Shown in pieces: positions 61,678-64,000 of a stretch of DNA of 64,000 nt. Source of the stretch: Micromonospora sonchi. GTDB taxonomy: Bacteria > Actinomycetota > Actinomycetes > Mycobacteriales > Micromonosporaceae. Under the pieces are notes generated by a model. It did not search any database. It worked only from the letters and a program-made list of their open reading frames with translations, and was not told where the DNA came from. The first letter of the stretch is position 1, and the number at the start of each line of letters is the position of its first letter. A program made the translations under genes and the position numbers. The DNA is taken from NCBI RefSeq assembly GCF_014646235.1, contig NZ_BMNB01000023.1, positions 1-64,000 on the forward strand. Direction: 5' to 3'.

Positions 61678-62856
61678 TCAGACCCCCGCAGCCGCCAGCT
61701 CGGCGGCCCGCTCGGCCGCGCCGTCCATGGTGTCGACCCGCTCGATCAGCGGGTTGTTCGCGCCGTCGAGGATCGCTCGACCGGCCTCGGCGTTGTTGCC
61801 GTCGAGCCGGACGACGAGCGGCTTGGTGACCTGCTCGCCCCGCTGCTCCAGCAGGGCCAGCGCCTGCACGATGCCGTTGGCGACCGCGTCGCAGGCGGTG
61901 ATGCCGCCGAAGACGTTGACGAAGACGCTCTTGACGGCCGGGTCGGAGAGCACGATCTCCAGGCCGTTGGCCATCACCGCGGCGCTCGCGCCACCGCCGA
62001 TGTCGAGGAAGTTGGCCGGCTTGACGTTGCCGTGCCGCTCACCGGCGTAGGCGACCACGTCGAGCGTGGACATGACCAGGCCCGCGCCGTTGCCGATGAT
62101 GCCGACCTCGCCGTCCAGCTTGACGTAGTTGAGGTCCTTCTCCTTGGCGGCCTGCTCCAGCGGATCAACGGTGGCCTGGTCGACCAGGGCCTCGTGGTCC
62201 GGGTGCCGGAAGCCGGCGTTCTCGTCCAGCGAGATCTTGGCGTCCAGCAGCAGCAGCTTGCCGTCCTTGGTCTTCGCCAGCGGGTTCACCTCGACCAGGG
62301 TGGCGTCCTCGGCGACGAACGCCTTCCACAGACCAACGGCGATCTCGACGACCTGGTCGGCGACCTCGGCCGGGAAGCCGGCGGCGGTGACGATCTCGCG
62401 GGCCTTGGCCTCGTCCACGCCCTCGACCGCGTCGATCGGGGCCTTGACGACCCGCTCCGGGGTCTCGGCGGCGACCTGCTCGATGTCCATGCCGCCGGCC
62501 ACGCTGGCGATGCAGAGGAAGGTGCGGTTCGCCCGGTCGAGCAGGTACGAGAAGTAGTACTCGTCGGCCACGTCGGCGGTCACCGTGATCATGACCTTGT
62601 GGACCGTGTGGCCCTTGATGTCCATGCCGAGGATGTCGGTGGCGCGGGCCACCGTCTCCTCCGCGCCCTCGGCCAGCTTGACGCCGCCGGCCTTGCCTCG
62701 CCCGCCGACCTTCACCTGCGCCTTGACGACCACTCGGCCGCCGAGGCGCTCGGCGATCGCGCGGGCCTCCTCCGGGGTCGTGGCGACGCCGCCGGCGAGC
62801 ACGGGCAACCCGTGCCGCTCGAACAGGTCCCGCCCCTGGTACTCGTACAGGTCCAC
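61678..62856 (-). CDS. sucC: Succinate-CoA ligase, beta subunit
   Basis: A 392-residue ATP-grasp subunit. GTG 62856 is chosen because the protein then begins VDLYEYQGRDLFERHGLPVLAGGVA, the normal family N-terminus. KAQVKVGGRGKAGGVKLA, GMDIKGHTVHKVMI, LVEVNPLAKTKDGKLLLLDAKISLDENAGFRH, VFVNVFGGITACDAVANGIV are intact. The upstream ATG at 62940 lies in the likely leader. Co-transcribed with sucD. Confidence 0.97.
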   Translation of the reverse strand: MDLYEYQGRDLFERHGLPVLAGGVATTPEEARAIAERLGGRVVVKAQVKVGGRGKAGGVKLAEGAEETVARATDILGMDIKGHTVHKVMITVTADVADEYYFSYLLDRANRTFLCIASVAGGMDIEQVAAETPERVVKAPIDAVEGVDEAKAREIVTAAGFPAEVADQVVEIAVGLWKAFVAEDATLVEVNPLAKTKDGKLLLLDAKISLDENAGFRHPDHEALVDQATVDPLEQAAKEKDLNYVKLDGEVGIIGNGAGLVMSTLDVVAYAGERHGNVKPANFLDIGGGASAAVMANGLEIVLSDPAVKSVFVNVFGGITACDAVANGIVQALALLEQRGEQVTKPLVVRLDGNNAEAGRAILDGANNPLIERVDTMDGAAERAAELAAAGV

Positions 62857-63419
62857 GATTGCGCGTCCCGTCCCGTCTCTGCGGCGCACCGTCGCGCCGC
62901 CACCAAGCGTATGGAAAGAAAACAGTGCAACGCCTGACATCAGTTGAACTTGAAGCAGGCCGGTGAACCCGCACCAACCCGAGCCGCGCGACGCTTGCGC
63001 AGCCGCGGTTCGACCCTACGGTCCGCCGGAGCGTACGGAGGGTTGGAAAGGATTCATTGGCGGCAGCCTAGCGATGCCGGCACGGCCGGCAACCGATCGG
63101 GTGCGCGGTGTGCGGTAATCCACAGCCCCGGCCCACGCTGCGTCACCGGGCCGCAGCGGAGCCGGCTGGCGTCACCCGTTCGGGCAGTCTTGCCCGGGCC
63201 GACATCGCATGTCGGGTGCCGTGCGTAACCCTCCGCAGAGGGCGTCGTTGAGTCAGGTGTCGGCGCGCTGAGCAGCGTGAAGACGCGAAAAACGGCCGAT
63301 GCCCTGTCGGTCGAGGGGTGGCGGCGGGGCATCGTGCATAGAGGGGCCGGGCGTGTGAGGGGTGCGTCCGGCCCCTCCCCCTTTGCGTCCGCCGTCGATC
63401 CGGTTCGCGGACGGTTCGG
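62857..63419. other. Intergenic region upstream of sucC
   Basis: About 560 bases between the B12-binding gene's 3' end and sucC, containing the sucCD promoter. I see no gene, RNA or clear operator; short open frames here have no consistent codon bias. Confidence 0.5.
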
Positions 63420-63824
63420 TCAACCGACCGGCTGGGTGACGTTCTCCCGGACCCACTCCACGATGGACTGGGTCGTCGCGCCCGGCGTGAAGATCCTGGC
63501 CACCCCGAGCCGCTCCAGCTCCGGGATGTCGGCCTCCGGGATGATGCCCCCGCCGAAGACCACGATGTCTCGGGCATCCCGCTCGTCGAACAGCTCCAGC
63601 ACCCGACGGAACAGTGTCATGTGCGCGCCGGAGAGCACGGACAGGCCGACCGCGTCGGCGTCCTCCTGGATCGCGGTCTCCACGATCTGCTCCGGCGTCT
63701 GGTGCAGGCCGGTGTAGATGACCTCCATGCCGGCGTCCCGGAGCGCGCGGGCCACCACCTTGGCACCACGGTCGTGGCCGTCCAGGCCCGGCTTGGCGAC
63801 GACGACCCGAACACGAGAGCTCAT
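63420..63824 (-). CDS. Cobalamin-binding domain protein, mutase small-domain type
   Basis: A 134-residue stand-alone B12-binding domain. KPGLDGHDRGAKVVARALRDAGMEVIYTGLHQTPEQIVETAIQEDADAVGLSVLSGAHM contains the D-x-H-x-x-G motif whose His is the lower axial cobalt ligand, plus SxL and GG (VVFGGGIIPEADIPEL). Stand-alone forms partner with a catalytic large subunit, for example in methylmalonyl- or isobutyryl-CoA mutase or ethylmalonyl-CoA mutase-like enzymes; the partner is not in the window. Confidence 0.92.
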   Translation of the reverse strand: MSSRVRVVVAKPGLDGHDRGAKVVARALRDAGMEVIYTGLHQTPEQIVETAIQEDADAVGLSVLSGAHMTLFRRVLELFDERDARDIVVFGGGIIPEADIPELERLGVARIFTPGATTQSIVEWVRENVTQPVG

Positions 63825-63879
63825 CTACGCATCCCCTTTACCAGCTCCGCGGGATCCAGCTGAACGAACGGTAACCCGC

Positions 63880-63920
63880 CCGGACGGGGGCGGGAAACGG
63901 GGGCGGGAACGGGGGCGGGC
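63880..63920. repeat. Short G-rich tandem repeat
   Basis: Three near-identical units of CGGGGGCGGGAA(A) in a row upstream of the B12-binding gene. From here to 64000 I see no gene. Confidence 0.7.
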
Positions 63921-64000
63921 CGCGTCAAGCCGGACGACTCCGCCGTTCGGTCAGGGTGCGCGACGAACGGCCGATAACCAGGGCACCCCTCCAGCACTCT

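Noticed and set aside
63054..63332. Minus-strand frame upstream of sucC
   Set aside because: Lies in the long sucC leader region with irregular codon use and no homology pattern.

Overview
The window is about 64 kb of very GC-rich DNA with dense gene packing, many GTG starts and 4-base ATGA/GTGA gene overlaps. Gene content and neighbourhood (perM-purN-purH next to sucC-sucD, DivIVA-like proteins, LmrA-type exporters) point to an actinomycete, most likely Micromonosporaceae (Micromonospora-like). I see no rRNA, tRNA, CRISPR array, integrase or complete insertion sequence.

Layout: 1-7,150 holds assorted single genes (Nudix hydrolase, degenerate pterin-dehydratase-like protein, two small metabolic proteins divergent from a LysR regulator, a PH-domain protein, a secreted Ig-like protein) and a three-gene minus-strand operon ending in a 705-residue protein built from two DnaJ-like zinc-finger halves. 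7,399-17,225 looks like an accessory defence island: a small GntR regulator, three small proteins of unknown function, a type I restriction-modification set (hsdM, an hsdS split by a 16-bp tandem duplication, hsdR), a small membrane protein, a soluble Ser/Thr kinase fused to a C-terminal cold-shock domain, and the 3' remnant of an ATPase/nuclease-type protein that ends exactly at the stop codon of a hemerythrin-domain gene. 17,226-22,215 holds hemerythrin, two paralogous secreted cysteine proteins, a SanA/YdcF protein and two short-chain dehydrogenases.

22,271-45,724 is mainly core genome: ychF, DNA alkylation repair (Ada-AlkA fusion plus Ogt), an HxlR/NmrA redox pair, a heterodimeric ABC exporter translationally coupled to an archaeal-type valS, a four-gene ABC operon, an APS kinase with a degenerate sulfurylase domain, galT, icd, a VOC/TetR divergent pair, mdh and folD. 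46,018-51,628 is a complete oligopeptide ABC importer (dppABCDF type). 51,709-55,274 is a MacB/FtsX-type ABC pair. 55,349-63,824 contains purH-purN, CD225 and DUF4190 membrane proteins, perM, sucD-sucC and a B12-binding protein.

The most unusual items are the kinase/cold-shock fusion beside the restriction system, the slippage-type frameshift in hsdS, and a short dispersed palindromic repeat that sits at gene 3' ends, three copies starting at or just before the stop codon.
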